This document shows, piece by piece, positions 1 to 8,556 of a stretch of DNA of 49,619 nucleotides. The DNA is from Terriglobia bacterium. GTDB lineage: Bacteria > Acidobacteriota > Terriglobia > JAJPHL01. The stretch covers positions 1-49,619 of the forward strand of contig JAJPHL010000060.1 in NCBI GenBank assembly GCA_021325275.1, given 5' to 3'. The notes below the pieces were generated by a model. The model made no database searches. It worked only from the letters and a program-made list of their open reading frames with translations, and was not told the origin of the DNA. Position 1 is the stretch's first letter. Each line of letters begins with the position of its first letter. The position numbers were made by a program, and so were the translations under genes.

Positions 1-1
1 C

Positions 2-2314
2 AACAACGTCACCACCAGCACCTACGACGCCGACAATCGTCTGGTGAAAACAACGTATCCCGATGGCAAGTTCGACAGCACCGCGTACGATGCCGTGGGT
101 CGCGTGCAATCGCGCACCGATGCCAACGGCAACACCACGCAATACGGCTACGACGCCCTGGGCCGGCTCACGTCGGTGACCGATGCGCTGAATCAAGTCA
201 CGAGCTACGGTTACGACGAAGTGGGCAACCGCATCACGCAGACCGACGCGAATCTGCACACCACGAACTATCAGTACGATCAGCGTGGACGGCGCATTGG
301 CCGCACGTTGCCGGGAAGCCAGTCGGAAAGTTACGCGTACGATCTTGGTGGGAATTTACACACTCGCACGGACTTCAACGGCAAGACGACAACGTACGGC
401 TACGACACGCTGAATCGCTTGTTGTCGAAGACTCCCGACGCCAGTTTCAGCGCGTCGCCGGTGACGTTCACGTACACGAATACCGGAAAACGCCAAACGA
501 TGGCCGATCCGAGCGGCACGACGACCTACGGCTACGACAATCGCGACCGTCTCACGTCGAAGGCCACGCCCGAGGGCACGCTGAACTACACCTATGACCT
601 TGCCTCTAACCTGACAGTCCTATCGACAGCAGGACTGGCGGTCAACTACACTTACGACGTGCTGAACCGCTTGGCCACGGTCGCGGAACCGAACACAGGG
701 ACCACGTCGTACTCGTACGACGCGGTCGGTAACCTGGGATCGTTCACCACGCCGAACGGAGTGTCGCACGCCTACACGTACGACAGCCGCAATCGTCTGA
801 CCAATCTCGCCGTAGGGACCAACACCACACCGTTGGCCAGCTACGGGTACACGCTCGACGCCGCGGGTCATCGCACGTCGGTGACGGAACTGAGCGGCCG
901 CACGGTGAATTATGCCTACGACAATATCTATCGCTTGATGAGCGAAACGGTGTCGGGCGTCGCGGCGTCGGGTGCGGTTTCCTACACCTACGACGCGGTC
1001 GGTAATCGCAAGACGCTTACGTCGACGCTCGCTCCGATTCAATCCGCAACGTCGAACTTCGATAACGATGATCGCCTCTCGACCGACGGCTACGACCCGA
1101 ACGGCAACACGACTCAGTCATCTGGCGCCACATACACGTACGACTTCGAGAATCACTTGCTCTCGACCGGTACGATCTCGATGCTCTACGACGGCGACGG
1201 CAATCGGGTGTCGAAGACGGTCAATGGAGTAACCACGAAATATCTCGTCGACGATCTCAACCCGACCGGATACGCACAAGTCGTAGTTGAAACCATCGGC
1301 AGCGGCGAGACGCGCCAGTTCGCCTACGGCACGCAGCGGCTGAGCCAGCGTAGGAGCACGGAGATCCGCTACTACGCCGACGACGGCCGCGGCTCGGTCC
1401 GCCTACTGACCGACTCCATAGGCACGGTGACCGACAGCTACGATTACGACGCCTTCGGCAATATCGTCAGCTCAACGGGCGTTACGCCGAATGAGTTCTT
1501 GTTTGCCGGCGAGCAATTCGACTCCGACCTCGGCCTCTACTACAACCGGGCCCGCTACCTGAACACGGCCACCGGTCGCCTCTGGACGATGGATACGTAT
1601 GAGGGTTCTTCGACAGAGCCGATCTCGCTCCATAAGTACTTGTACGCTGGTGCGGACCCCGCTAACCAGACGGATCCAAGCGGACATGAAATTGACGAAG
1701 TCAGTACCGCCGTCGCCGTTGCCGTAACTATTGGCACCCTTGCCGTAACCGCCGCGATTGCATACCACTTCCTGCACCACATCGACATGGTGTTGAAGTT
1801 CAAGAACGACTTCTTCTGGCAAGATGACCTTCACCCGCGCAATCCGCAACGGCAGTCGTTGTCGGACGCAGAGATAACGCTGGTCAAGCAGAGCGCTGTT
1901 CAGGCATTGAGCCGTGCGTTCTACGGATTTCCCAGAGTTCGGGTTAGCGAAGGCGGTAGTGGCGATCACATAGTCGAGATTGACTCAGACTACCCACGAA
2001 CTTCTTGCGGTGGTACGAGGATATCGCCGTCAAACTACAGCTTCATCAATTACTCTTGCATCCTCAATCAGGCGGAATTCACCAACGGCATCGCGAATAA
2101 GAGGAGGAACCTTCCGGAGATCGGTTGGGGTATCGGCACTACCGCCGCCCACGAGATCGGCCATCAACTCGGACTCAGCACGGTGAATGCCGACAAAGAC
2201 ACTCCCGGATATTACGACAACCATGATCAGAGTGACCCGCTGTTTTACATACCTGGAGGACAACTCCGGTGGTCGGATCGGTCCCTTAAGGAATTAGGCT
2301 CGCTCCTTAACTAA
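2..2314 (+). CDS. RHS/YD-repeat protein, 5' end outside window, metalloprotease-like C-terminal tip
   Basis: The reading frame is open from base 2, so the N-terminal part lies upstream of the window. Most of the visible ~770 residues are tandem YD repeats (Y-G-Y-D, N-R-L, T-D pattern), which build the hollow RHS shell that holds a toxin. The RHS core follows at about 1360-1680 (YYADDGRGSVR, YDAFGN, NRARYLNTATGR, DPSGHE). After the core come a hydrophobic segment (about 1705-1790) and a unique ~180-residue tip. The tip contains HEIGHQLG, with its first His codon at 2150, a zinc-metalloprotease-type HExxH motif. From family knowledge this is the organisation of polymorphic toxins with a variable C-terminal effector. 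Protease activity is inferred from the motif alone, and a third zinc ligand is not evident at the metzincin position. Confidence 0.9.
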   Translation, partial: NNVTTSTYDADNRLVKTTYPDGKFDSTAYDAVGRVQSRTDANGNTTQYGYDALGRLTSVTDALNQVTSYGYDEVGNRITQTDANLHTTNYQYDQRGRRIGRTLPGSQSESYAYDLGGNLHTRTDFNGKTTTYGYDTLNRLLSKTPDASFSASPVTFTYTNTGKRQTMADPSGTTTYGYDNRDRLTSKATPEGTLNYTYDLASNLTVLSTAGLAVNYTYDVLNRLATVAEPNTGTTSYSYDAVGNLGSFTTPNGVSHAYTYDSRNRLTNLAVGTNTTPLASYGYTLDAAGHRTSVTELSGRTVNYAYDNIYRLMSETVSGVAASGAVSYTYDAVGNRKTLTSTLAPIQSATSNFDNDDRLSTDGYDPNGNTTQSSGATYTYDFENHLLSTGTISMLYDGDGNRVSKTVNGVTTKYLVDDLNPTGYAQVVVETIGSGETRQFAYGTQRLSQRRSTEIRYYADDGRGSVRLLTDSIGTVTDSYDYDAFGNIVSSTGVTPNEFLFAGEQFDSDLGLYYNRARYLNTATGRLWTMDTYEGSSTEPISLHKYLYAGADPANQTDPSGHEIDEVSTAVAVAVTIGTLAVTAAIAYHFLHHIDMVLKFKNDFFWQDDLHPRNPQRQSLSDAEITLVKQSAVQALSRAFYGFPRVRVSEGGSGDHIVEIDSDYPRTSCGGTRISPSNYSFINYSCILNQAEFTNGIANKRRNLPEIGWGIGTTAAHEIGHQLGLSTVNADKDTPGYYDNHDQSDPLFYIPGGQLRWSDRSLKELGSLLN

Positions 2315-2326
2315 GGCGGAGAAACA

Positions 2327-2983
2327 ATGGCGGATGCTGGAAATGCGCGCAATCGGCGGATGGCGATGGGTTGGGAGATGGCTGCCTCCATGGCACTAGG
2401 TGCGCTGATCGCGAGCGCCCTGTACCAGAACGTGATTCCTTTGCGTGGCTCTCTCGGTGACTGGCTTTTTTGGCCAGAGAGGCACGTGCCTGCGTTGGGC
2501 CGGTTGTGGCCGAGCATGGTGGTTCATCGTATCGTATTTGCTTCAGTGACCCTCGTGCTGACCCTGCCGATTATCGCGCTCTTCCGCGCGAGAAGGCCAG
2601 AGGTGCGCCGGCGCGTGCCTGGTTTGATTCGGGGATTGATACCGGCCGTTGCTCCAATGATGTGCTGGGCGATTTCAGCGAGCCTCGATTTGCTCGCCCT
2701 TCTCGGCTTGTTGTTCACCGTTGCATTGGTTTGGTGCCTGTCCCTGTTTCCTCGCAGTGCGCCGCGGCCTGGACGACTTGCGTGGTACGGGATGCTTCTC
2801 CTATGGTTTGGCTGGTGGATGCTACTCTTTCGAGATAGGCTAGACCCGATTATGCTGCTTGTTCCCGTGCCCAGCGCCATTGCCCTGTTCATCTGGACGC
2901 AGTGGACACTTACGGCCGAGACGGACGGCACATACCGGCGGCAACGCGTGGGGACCCCCTTTGATCCCCCTACTGCATCGTAA
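2327..2983 (+). CDS. Polytopic membrane protein, possible immunity protein of the RHS toxin
   Basis: 218 residues, beginning 12 bases after the RHS stop with a good ribosome binding site (GGCGGAG) before the ATG. The sequence is strongly hydrophobic, with about five or six predicted membrane segments (roughly residues 18-35, 65-85, 100-120, 124-140, 150-166 and 172-190) separated by short arginine-rich loops. No family was recognised. The position directly behind the variable toxin tip, and the very short spacing, are what is expected of a cognate immunity gene, but this is inference from context. A membrane-embedded immunity protein would fit an effector acting at or across the inner membrane. 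Confidence 0.55.
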   Translation: MADAGNARNRRMAMGWEMAASMALGALIASALYQNVIPLRGSLGDWLFWPERHVPALGRLWPSMVVHRIVFASVTLVLTLPIIALFRARRPEVRRRVPGLIRGLIPAVAPMMCWAISASLDLLALLGLLFTVALVWCLSLFPRSAPRPGRLAWYGMLLLWFGWWMLLFRDRLDPIMLLVPVPSAIALFIWTQWTLTAETDGTYRRQRVGTPFDPPTAS

Positions 2984-3066
2984 ACGTGGTTGCCGGCACG
3001 AATTGCATTAAGTGGACGTTGAAGCGGTGATTGCGGCTTTGGTCGCCTCAATGATCGGCGATTAAC

Positions 3067-3858
3067 TTGAGCATACGAGCGCCAATACTTGGCTGGAAGT
3101 TCTTGGATACCGTCTCGGTCTTGCCTGTGGATGTCACGCGCATCCTCACGCGCATCCCAATTCCTTACAGCATCGTAAATGTGGTGGCCGTAACGGGAAT
3201 AGTCCTCGGTGCGACTGGCACGAACCCGTCCTTCGATGCCGCCGTAATCAGCGTTCATGGGAACGTGAGTGGACGAGGGTACACGGTGGAAGGTGGAATT
3301 GACCTGCTGTATCAGTTCAGCACCCAGTCGTGGTTCTATTCGTTGACTGCTGGAGCGGGTACAAATCCGCTTGGAAACTTCAAGACAGGCAGGGGTGCCG
3401 GATTCTCTGTCACGATCGGTCCCGTGTTCAATATGTCCGACCCACAGCAAATGTCGGGCGCATCGGTATCTGCGGTCTATCCGGCAAGCATTGTGGGCCT
3501 TCTAAGCGGCGCTCTCTTCGACAAGAACGCGGCCTGGGGCGCGATGTCGCAGCTAGCGAAGAATGCTCGCAACGTAAGCCTCTCGAAGATGATCGTCGGC
3601 TTTGGCTTCTCGAGTTCGGGACCAACATTCGCGACGCTCGGCCTGCGTAGCAACTCCTTCGGAACATATGCCTTCTACTCCAGCAAGTTCTATCCCGTTT
3701 CGAACACTGGGTTTCAGAATTTGGTCGGCGACACGATTAGTCCTCTCCGTTCGGTGCTTTCCCTTGCGGAGAATGGCTACTTCACGAGCGGAAGCACGAT
3801 GGCAGCGGGCGCGAGTCTAATCGCGCAAACGATAAGCACAAATGGCAGTCAACACTAG
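3067..3858 (+). CDS. Hypothetical protein, glycine/serine-rich, possible orphan RHS tip
   Basis: 263 residues if the TTG at 3067 is the start; an in-frame stop lies just upstream, so it cannot extend much further. The composition is rich in Gly, Ser, Thr and aromatic residues, with alternating short hydrophobic stretches (for example around VAVTGIVLGATG and GLLSGALF), which suggests a beta-rich fold. No known motif was recognised. It sits between the putative immunity gene and a membrane-anchored unknown gene whose start overlaps its end by 17 bases. It could be a displaced RHS C-terminal cassette, because short stretches at about 2970 and 3163 (both near GCATCGTAAA) resemble each other, as if the locus had been partly duplicated. 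Function unknown. Confidence 0.45.
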   Translation: MSIRAPILGWKFLDTVSVLPVDVTRILTRIPIPYSIVNVVAVTGIVLGATGTNPSFDAAVISVHGNVSGRGYTVEGGIDLLYQFSTQSWFYSLTAGAGTNPLGNFKTGRGAGFSVTIGPVFNMSDPQQMSGASVSAVYPASIVGLLSGALFDKNAAWGAMSQLAKNARNVSLSKMIVGFGFSSSGPTFATLGLRSNSFGTYAFYSSKFYPVSNTGFQNLVGDTISPLRSVLSLAENGYFTSGSTMAAGASLIAQTISTNGSQH

Positions 3859-4549
3859 CTTCTACGAACGAACGGCCTTCATGGATCCTGTCTCTAAGGG
3901 CCTACTCGTCTTAGGCTTAGTAGGGTTTGTCTTGGCGTTCGTGTTCACGCAAGCGTTTGCCACGCTAGGCGCAGTCCTCGTAGGCCTCGGTCTAGCGATG
4001 ATGTTCTTGCGTGCTGCATTTGCGCCAAGAGGTCGCAGATCATTCTCGTTGCTCGTTCTCTCGAGAGTGAACAACGTGAAGCTCAAAGACTTGCTGGATA
4101 AGGCGACGGACGTCCTGACGCAAATCCTACACTTAGAAGAACCACCCGAGTTCGCAGTGCGAGTCTCGGGCAGGAAGCGAGAGATGAGTTTCGAGGATTG
4201 CCTGCTTGACGATGCGTTGCCGCGCGTCGACATAAGCCTCATTGGTGTCGAGGGATCACGGACAAGCCTCTTTGTCCTCGACAGTCAGGACAATCGCGAC
4301 GGCGCGCTGCTCTCCTTCGATACGGACGGTCCGAACCCCGTGTCGGAAGTGCTTGTTGCTGCACTCGCCGCCGCAGGCGCGAAGGTCTTGAACGCACAAC
4401 TGGGCGATCCTGGGCATCATTGGCTTCCGAAAGATCAGTACAGCGCGGACGAACTGGTCGAGCGACTGCGACTGACAGAGGCACCAAAGGATTTTCAGGA
4501 CGCAATTCATCGGGTTCATCGACGGTTCTGCGTCGGAAAAGAGCGATGA
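3842..4549 (+). CDS. Membrane-anchored hypothetical protein, paralogue of the 6215-6733 gene
   Basis: 235 residues from ATG 3842, overlapping the previous gene by 17 bases; ATG 3881 is an alternative start. Two hydrophobic segments at about residues 18-58 should anchor the protein, leaving a soluble domain of ~175 residues. That domain matches the product of 6215-6733: both share a segment around (I/V)xL(I/V)G(I/V)E, then SEVL or SDVL, then a HHWL/HYWL motif followed by (P/A)KDxY and an E-L-L-x-x-L-R-L helix. The family was not recognised. Repetition of such a gene downstream of an RHS toxin is typical of immunity-gene arrays, but that role is inferred. Confidence 0.55.
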   Translation: MAVNTSFYERTAFMDPVSKGLLVLGLVGFVLAFVFTQAFATLGAVLVGLGLAMMFLRAAFAPRGRRSFSLLVLSRVNNVKLKDLLDKATDVLTQILHLEEPPEFAVRVSGRKREMSFEDCLLDDALPRVDISLIGVEGSRTSLFVLDSQDNRDGALLSFDTDGPNPVSEVLVAALAAAGAKVLNAQLGDPGHHWLPKDQYSADELVERLRLTEAPKDFQDAIHRVHRRFCVGKER

Positions 4550-4745
4550 CCCTCTCCGATTCTTTAGCTCACTCCTGGAGAGGCGGACGGGGCGGTGACC
4601 TGCGCAACCTATTTTCCCGAATTTCGTGCGATCATCAGAATCGAGAGCGTGATTCTCCTTCGCTGGCCGGCGAATGGGCAGACACGAAGGTAAGACTTCC
4701 TGGAGGTTGCGCAAAATGCCCGAGAAAATGGCGCCGCAGATCAGG

Positions 4746-4783
4746 ATGTCCTCGCCTTCCACTGCGCGATAGGAACCTAATCA
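4746..4783 (+). repeat. 38-nt direct repeat, copy 1
   Basis: A 38-nt stretch beginning ATGTCCTCGCC and ending CCTAATCA recurs at 6048-6085 with two mismatches. Each copy lies downstream of a gene in the small-gene array and upstream of another, so the repeat marks the ends of a duplicated gene block. The rest of 4550-4824 holds no convincing gene. Confidence 0.8.
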
Positions 4784-4824
4784 AGTTCCGTACAGCTAAT
4801 TAGCTATCAGGTGGAGACATTCTG

Positions 4825-5214
4825 ATGGGGAGACTATCGATAAAATCCATTCACGAGGAAATGATACGCGGCCACGTCGCCGACTTTACGGATGCGCAGG
4901 AACTCTTCGATTGGATGGTGCTGTTGCACACGCACAAGATCCAGCTAGCCGGCGCGTGTCTGGAAGACTCACCGACCTCCGTGCTCTATAGTGTCACGCA
5001 GCGGGGAGCAGCTTCCGTGGCTGCCAACCTGTGGGGCAATCGGGAAGACAAGGAGAGAACGCGTTACGAGCACTGGTACAGGCGCTATTCATTGGAGGGG
5101 CAATATGAGAGCATTGGCTCTGTGCCGTCTGAGATGGCAAAGCGCATCGGAGCGCTGCGTCAAAGGCTTTTGTCAAATCCCCTGGTTACCGCTGTTATTC
5201 CCGAGGACGGATGA
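4825..5214 (+). CDS. Hypothetical protein in RHS-associated small-gene array
   Basis: 129 residues with a ribosome binding site (GGTGGAG) upstream of the ATG. The protein is soluble and mainly helical, with an acidic and aromatic N-terminal half (around DAQELFDWMVLLH) and a basic middle (around REDKERTRYEHWYRRY). No known domain was recognised. The stop codon overlaps the next possible start (ATGA at 5211), suggesting translational coupling to the downstream small reading frames. The location in the RHS array suggests an immunity or orphan-module gene, which is inference only. Confidence 0.5.
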   Translation: MGRLSIKSIHEEMIRGHVADFTDAQELFDWMVLLHTHKIQLAGACLEDSPTSVLYSVTQRGAASVAANLWGNREDKERTRYEHWYRRYSLEGQYESIGSVPSEMAKRIGALRQRLLSNPLVTAVIPEDG

Positions 5215-5493
5215 TTATCGAGATCGCCGAGGAAAGCACAGGGGACTTCGGCCTCCCCTACGACCTGGCCGGTTTTGTTAGGAAGGCCGCCGTGACTTGG
5301 AGCTTTGAATACGGGGATGCGGCATCACGAGCCGCAGGCAAGGCCGCATGACGAGTGCGACAAAGTGCTCCTAAGGACCGTCGGCGAGGAAGACATAGCC
5401 AAGTACCTAGCACAGGCTCCAGTGTCGCTTCGCGAGTTCCTGGCGGCGCAGAACGGGAGGAAAAATACGAAAGTGAGGCCTTCAGCTTCATGA
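5211..5493 (+). pseudogene. Small coupled reading frame, probably frameshifted
   Basis: Two short plus-strand frames meet here. ATG 5211 overlaps the previous stop (ATGA) and gives 46 residues ending at 5351. A frame offset by +1 then continues to a stop at 5491-5493, which itself overlaps the next start at 5490. Joined by one frameshift near 5310-5350, they would encode a ~93-residue acidic protein (segment around VGEEDIAKYLAQAPVS) coupled to its neighbours at both ends by ATGA overlaps. This fits one gene with a recent frameshift or a sequencing error. Two independent mini-genes are also possible. Confidence 0.35.
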
Positions 5494-5990
5494 TCGACGA
5501 TGCTTGTGAGACGCTGTGGAAGCGTGTGCTCGTTACCAAGAACGATTACCACCTTGCTCTCTCCGAGTTGCTGAAGCATTGCAGACCGGCGCTAGCGGAG
5601 CTAGTCGCGAGATCGCTCGGCAACAGTTCTGAGGGGCCGCTCGCGGTCGAAATGGCGGAGCATCTGAATGTCGATGAGCTGAAGGAAATCTTTCCCACGC
5701 TGCTCAAGGCATCTTCCGAGTACGGCCCGGGTACAGGGGAAGCTCGGCGTTTGCTCATGCGAATACCGAAAGAATGGATCTTGGAAAGGATCGAGCGAGA
5801 GACGGAGCCAATTCTACAGAATGCCTACGATGAACAATACTGGTGCCTGCATGCCCTGTACGTCGATCTAGGCGATATGAGGTTGGTGGAACAGCTTGCC
5901 AAGCGTGCCATCCAATCGTCGAATCCGCATGTTCAGGAAGCCGGTCGCGATTTTTTGGAGCAACTGAGAGACACTAACCGCAGGCCATAA
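5490..5990 (+). CDS. Hypothetical all-helical (HEAT-like) protein
   Basis: 166 residues from the ATG at 5490, which overlaps the preceding stop in an ATGA arrangement; a longer frame exists from 5355, but its extra N-terminus is arginine-rich and overlaps the upstream small frame. The sequence reads as repeated amphipathic helices (LALSELLKHCRPALAELVAR; VEMAEHLNVDEL; LVEQLAKRAIQSS; VQEAGRDFLEQL), as in HEAT-repeat or immunity-type helical proteins. No catalytic motif is visible. Membership of the coupled array 4825-5990 suggests a shared role in the RHS locus. Confidence 0.5.
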   Translation: MIDDACETLWKRVLVTKNDYHLALSELLKHCRPALAELVARSLGNSSEGPLAVEMAEHLNVDELKEIFPTLLKASSEYGPGTGEARRLLMRIPKEWILERIERETEPILQNAYDEQYWCLHALYVDLGDMRLVEQLAKRAIQSSNPHVQEAGRDFLEQLRDTNRRP

Positions 5991-6047
5991 ACCGAAAGAC
6001 GCGTCCGACTCGAAACTGACATGCACATCGTCGAGATGGAAAATCGT

Positions 6048-6085
6048 ATGTCCTCGCCTTACAATGCGCGATAGGAACCTAATCA
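6048..6085 (+). repeat. 38-nt direct repeat, copy 2
   Basis: 36 of 38 bases match the repeat at 4746-4783. It lies between the helical protein gene and the truncated paralogue at 6215, and supports a duplication history for this array. No gene is seen in 5991-6214. Confidence 0.8.
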
Positions 6086-6214
6086 GAGAATTACTGAGCA
6101 ATCCCGGGATCAGGCGGAGATCTCGAACATTCCTCGACAGGGAGTGATCTCCGCGATTAACATTTTGACGCCGAATGGGTGGATACGTTTCGTTCCGTAA
6201 GGAAAGGGCAGGAT

Positions 6215-6733
6215 ATGCCTTGGTCACTCATAGTTCGCGCTAAGAGGAAGCCGTCATTTGCGGCCGTCTTGAGTCAAACGTCGTCCGTCCTGTCAGAGTT
6301 GCTAAACCTCAACGCAGTGCCAAGATTAGAGGCGGAACTGCCACCGGCGCGGATGGGTTCAACGCTCGATGGAAAACTGATTGACAGGGACTTCCCTGGT
6401 GCATACGTGCGCCTTGTTGGGATTGAACGGTCAATGGCGAGCTTTCTGGTCTTCGACTCCCCGGTACAAGGAAGCGGGGAGCGTCTGCTCTTGTCGTGCG
6501 GGGCCGATGGCAGAAGCGCGGCATCGGACGTATTGGCGGCATCGCTTGCGATTTCGGCTAGCCAGCTCGTTGAGGGCGTCATTGATGACGCTGCTCATTA
6601 CTGGTTAGCCAAGGATGAATACGATCCAGAGGAACTTCTCAAGCACTTGCGTCTCGAAGAAGACCAGCGAGGGTTCACGACGGCAGTCGAAATAGTCCGT
6701 TCGCGCATGGCACAAGCGTCCGAGCACGCTTAG
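6215..6733 (+). CDS. Hypothetical protein, soluble paralogue of the 3842-4549 gene
   Basis: 172 residues from ATG 6215, preceded by AAGGAAAGGGCAGG; a GTG at 6179 is possible but adds an unconserved extension. It matches the soluble domain of the 3842-4549 product: the LVGIE segment, the SDVLAASLA helix, the HYWLAKDEY motif and the terminal helical stretch all align. It lacks the two N-terminal membrane segments of that paralogue, so it should be cytosolic, or it is a 5'-truncated copy. The family was not recognised. Two diverged copies downstream of one RHS gene suggest accumulated immunity genes, by inference. Confidence 0.5.
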   Translation: MPWSLIVRAKRKPSFAAVLSQTSSVLSELLNLNAVPRLEAELPPARMGSTLDGKLIDRDFPGAYVRLVGIERSMASFLVFDSPVQGSGERLLLSCGADGRSAASDVLAASLAISASQLVEGVIDDAAHYWLAKDEYDPEELLKHLRLEEDQRGFTTAVEIVRSRMAQASEHA

Positions 6734-6854
6734 CCCATGTTCCATGTCTTACAGTCTACCCCAACGAAACCGACAAGCGTGCTAGCCGGACGCAGGCAGA
6801 GAAGACAGCGAGATTTCGCAGCGCTGCGGCAACTGTTGGCGGCGACATTGTGCG

Positions 6855-6886
6855 GGGGAGGGCCGGGTCAGGGGAGGGCCGGGTCA
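6855..6886 (+). repeat. Tandem 16-bp repeat (two units)
   Basis: The unit GGGGAGGGCCGGGTCA occurs twice head to tail, immediately followed by GACTGAAC. It sits in an otherwise gene-free stretch (6734-6898) just before the RHS remnant and may mark a recombination junction. Confidence 0.7.
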
Positions 6887-6898
6887 GACTGAACTTGA

Positions 6899-7258
6899 CG
6901 AATTATCTTTGACGCAACGGCGCTGGCGGCCGGCACGATTGCGTCAGGCGTCTCGGCATCTCCGCCAAATCGTACGCAGACGACGAATCGCGGCATCGTG
7001 ACGTCGTTTGCCTGCGATGTGGTCGATCGTTCGACTTCAACCACCGCCGCTCCGACCACGCCGAATGCCGCCACCACCAGCACCGGTTACGACGCCGCGA
7101 GTCAAGTCACGTCCACCACCGACGCGGGCGGCAACGTCACGCAATACGGCTACGACAACGCCGGCCGGCGGACCAGTGTCAGCAACGCGCTGAATCAAGT
7201 CACGGTGTACACCTACGACGCGGCCAGCAATCAAGTCACTGAGATCGGCTCCAGCTTC
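6899..7258 (+). pseudogene. RHS/YD-repeat gene remnant
   Basis: An open frame from about 6899 encodes roughly 110 residues that include three recognisable YD repeats (YDAASQVTSTTDAGGNVTQ, YGYDNAGRRTSV, YTYDAASNQVTEIG) but no start region, core or tip. After about 7240 the frame runs into the antisense of the MFS transporter 3' end, so the RHS reading frame is cut by a junction. The repeats resemble those of the RHS gene at the window start, so this is most simply a broken second copy left by recombination. Confidence 0.7.
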
Positions 7259-8556
7259 GGGACGATCAGTTGGATTGCGCCGAGGGCCACAAAATACGCC
7301 GCGCCGGCGATGAGAAATGGGATTTGGTAGCTGCCCGTCCACTGCAGGGCGTAGCCGATGATCTTGGCGGCGAACATACCGCTCATTGCGCCGGCCATGC
7401 CGCCCAGTCCCGCGACTGATGCCACCGAGGCGGCGGGAAACATGTCCGAGGGCAGCGTCAACAGGTTTGCCGAGAATCCTTGGTGCGCCGAGGCCGCCAG
7501 ACTGATGATCAACACCGCGCTCCAAAGTCCCGAGACGTGGTTCGCAAAGGCTACCGGGATCACACAAAACGCGCACGCCAGCATCGCCCGCTTGCGCGCG
7601 GCGTTCACCGTAGCGCCGCGCCGAATCAGCAACGATGGCAACCAGCCCCCGCCGATACTGCCAATGTCTGCCAAGATATAAATCGTCATCAGCGGCGCCG
7701 CGATTTGACCGAGGCTCAGAGCGAATTTCCGCTGTAGAAAATCCGGCGCCCAAAACAAATAGAACCACCAGACCGGATCGCTGAGCGTCTTGCCGGCGAT
7801 GAAAGACCACGTTTGGCGATACCGCAGGAGCGTTTTCCAAGGGATCGGCGGGGAAAAATCGCCGGGGTCGCTCCGAATATACGCAAGTTCCCGAGCCGAA
7901 ACCCCTGGATGTGCCTCCGGGGAACGATAGATCAGCAGCCAAAACGCCAGCCACAAAAAGCCAATCGCCCCGACAAGGATGAAGGACCAGCGCCATCCGA
8001 GGTGGATTGTGATCCATGGAATGATGAGCGGCGCCAGCACCGCACCAATGTTTGTACCGGAATTGAAAATTCCCGTGGCGAGGGCCCGCTCTTTTTTCGG
8101 AAACCACTCCGCCACGGATTTCACGCCCGCCGGAATCACGCCGGATTCTCCAAAACCCAGGGCTGCGCGAGCGGCCAGGAAGCCCGTCAGGCTGCCCGCG
8201 AACGCATGGCTCATCGATGCAATGCTCCAGAAGACCATGGTGATCGCGTATCCTAGGCGCGTTCCCAGGCGATCGATGACGCGTCCCACCACAACCATGC
8301 CGCATGCATACGCGAGTTGAAACGCCACCACCAAGTTGCTGTAGTCAACTTCGGTCCAGTGAAATTCGGATTGCAGCGTGTGCTTCAGCAATCCCAAAAT
8401 CTGACGATCCATGTAATTCTTGGTGGTTCCGAAAAACAGCAGCGCGCAAATCACCCAGCGGAAATGGCCGGCCGCGGCGGACCAGCCGGACGCGCGACCG
8501 CCACGGTCAGTTTCCAAAGGCGTAGAGGAACTGTGCGGTGCGATAGTAGATGACAT
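7231..8556 (-). CDS. MFS transporter, hexuronate/anion:cation symporter type
   Basis: 441 residues with about twelve hydrophobic segments, beginning near residue 32 and ending near 430. The first cytoplasmic loop carries GRVIDRLGTRLG, the MFS motif between helices 2 and 3, and the N-terminal MDRQILGLL and later GFGESGVIPAGVKSVAEWFP are typical of the ExuT/anion:cation symporter family, which takes up hexuronates and related sugar acids. The start used overlaps the upstream PQQ-like gene by 50 bases; no in-frame Met occurs before residue 48. It is the last gene of a minus-strand run with the TonB receptor, suggesting import of a sugar-acid substrate. The C-terminus overlaps the RHS remnant junction, so the last few residues may not be native. 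Confidence 0.85.
   Translation of the reverse strand: MSSTIAPHSSSTPLETDRGGRASGWSAAAGHFRWVICALLFFGTTKNYMDRQILGLLKHTLQSEFHWTEVDYSNLVVAFQLAYACGMVVVGRVIDRLGTRLGYAITMVFWSIASMSHAFAGSLTGFLAARAALGFGESGVIPAGVKSVAEWFPKKERALATGIFNSGTNIGAVLAPLIIPWITIHLGWRWSFILVGAIGFLWLAFWLLIYRSPEAHPGVSARELAYIRSDPGDFSPPIPWKTLLRYRQTWSFIAGKTLSDPVWWFYLFWAPDFLQRKFALSLGQIAAPLMTIYILADIGSIGGGWLPSLLIRRGATVNAARKRAMLACAFCVIPVAFANHVSGLWSAVLIISLAASAHQGFSANLLTLPSDMFPAASVASVAGLGGMAGAMSGMFAAKIIGYALQWTGSYQIPFLIAGAAYFVALGAIQLIVPKLEPISVT

Noticed and set aside
2-1350. CRISPR-like or tandem DNA repeat array
   Set aside because: The periodicity is of codon-level YD peptide repeats in one open frame; units are too diverged in DNA and have no spacers.
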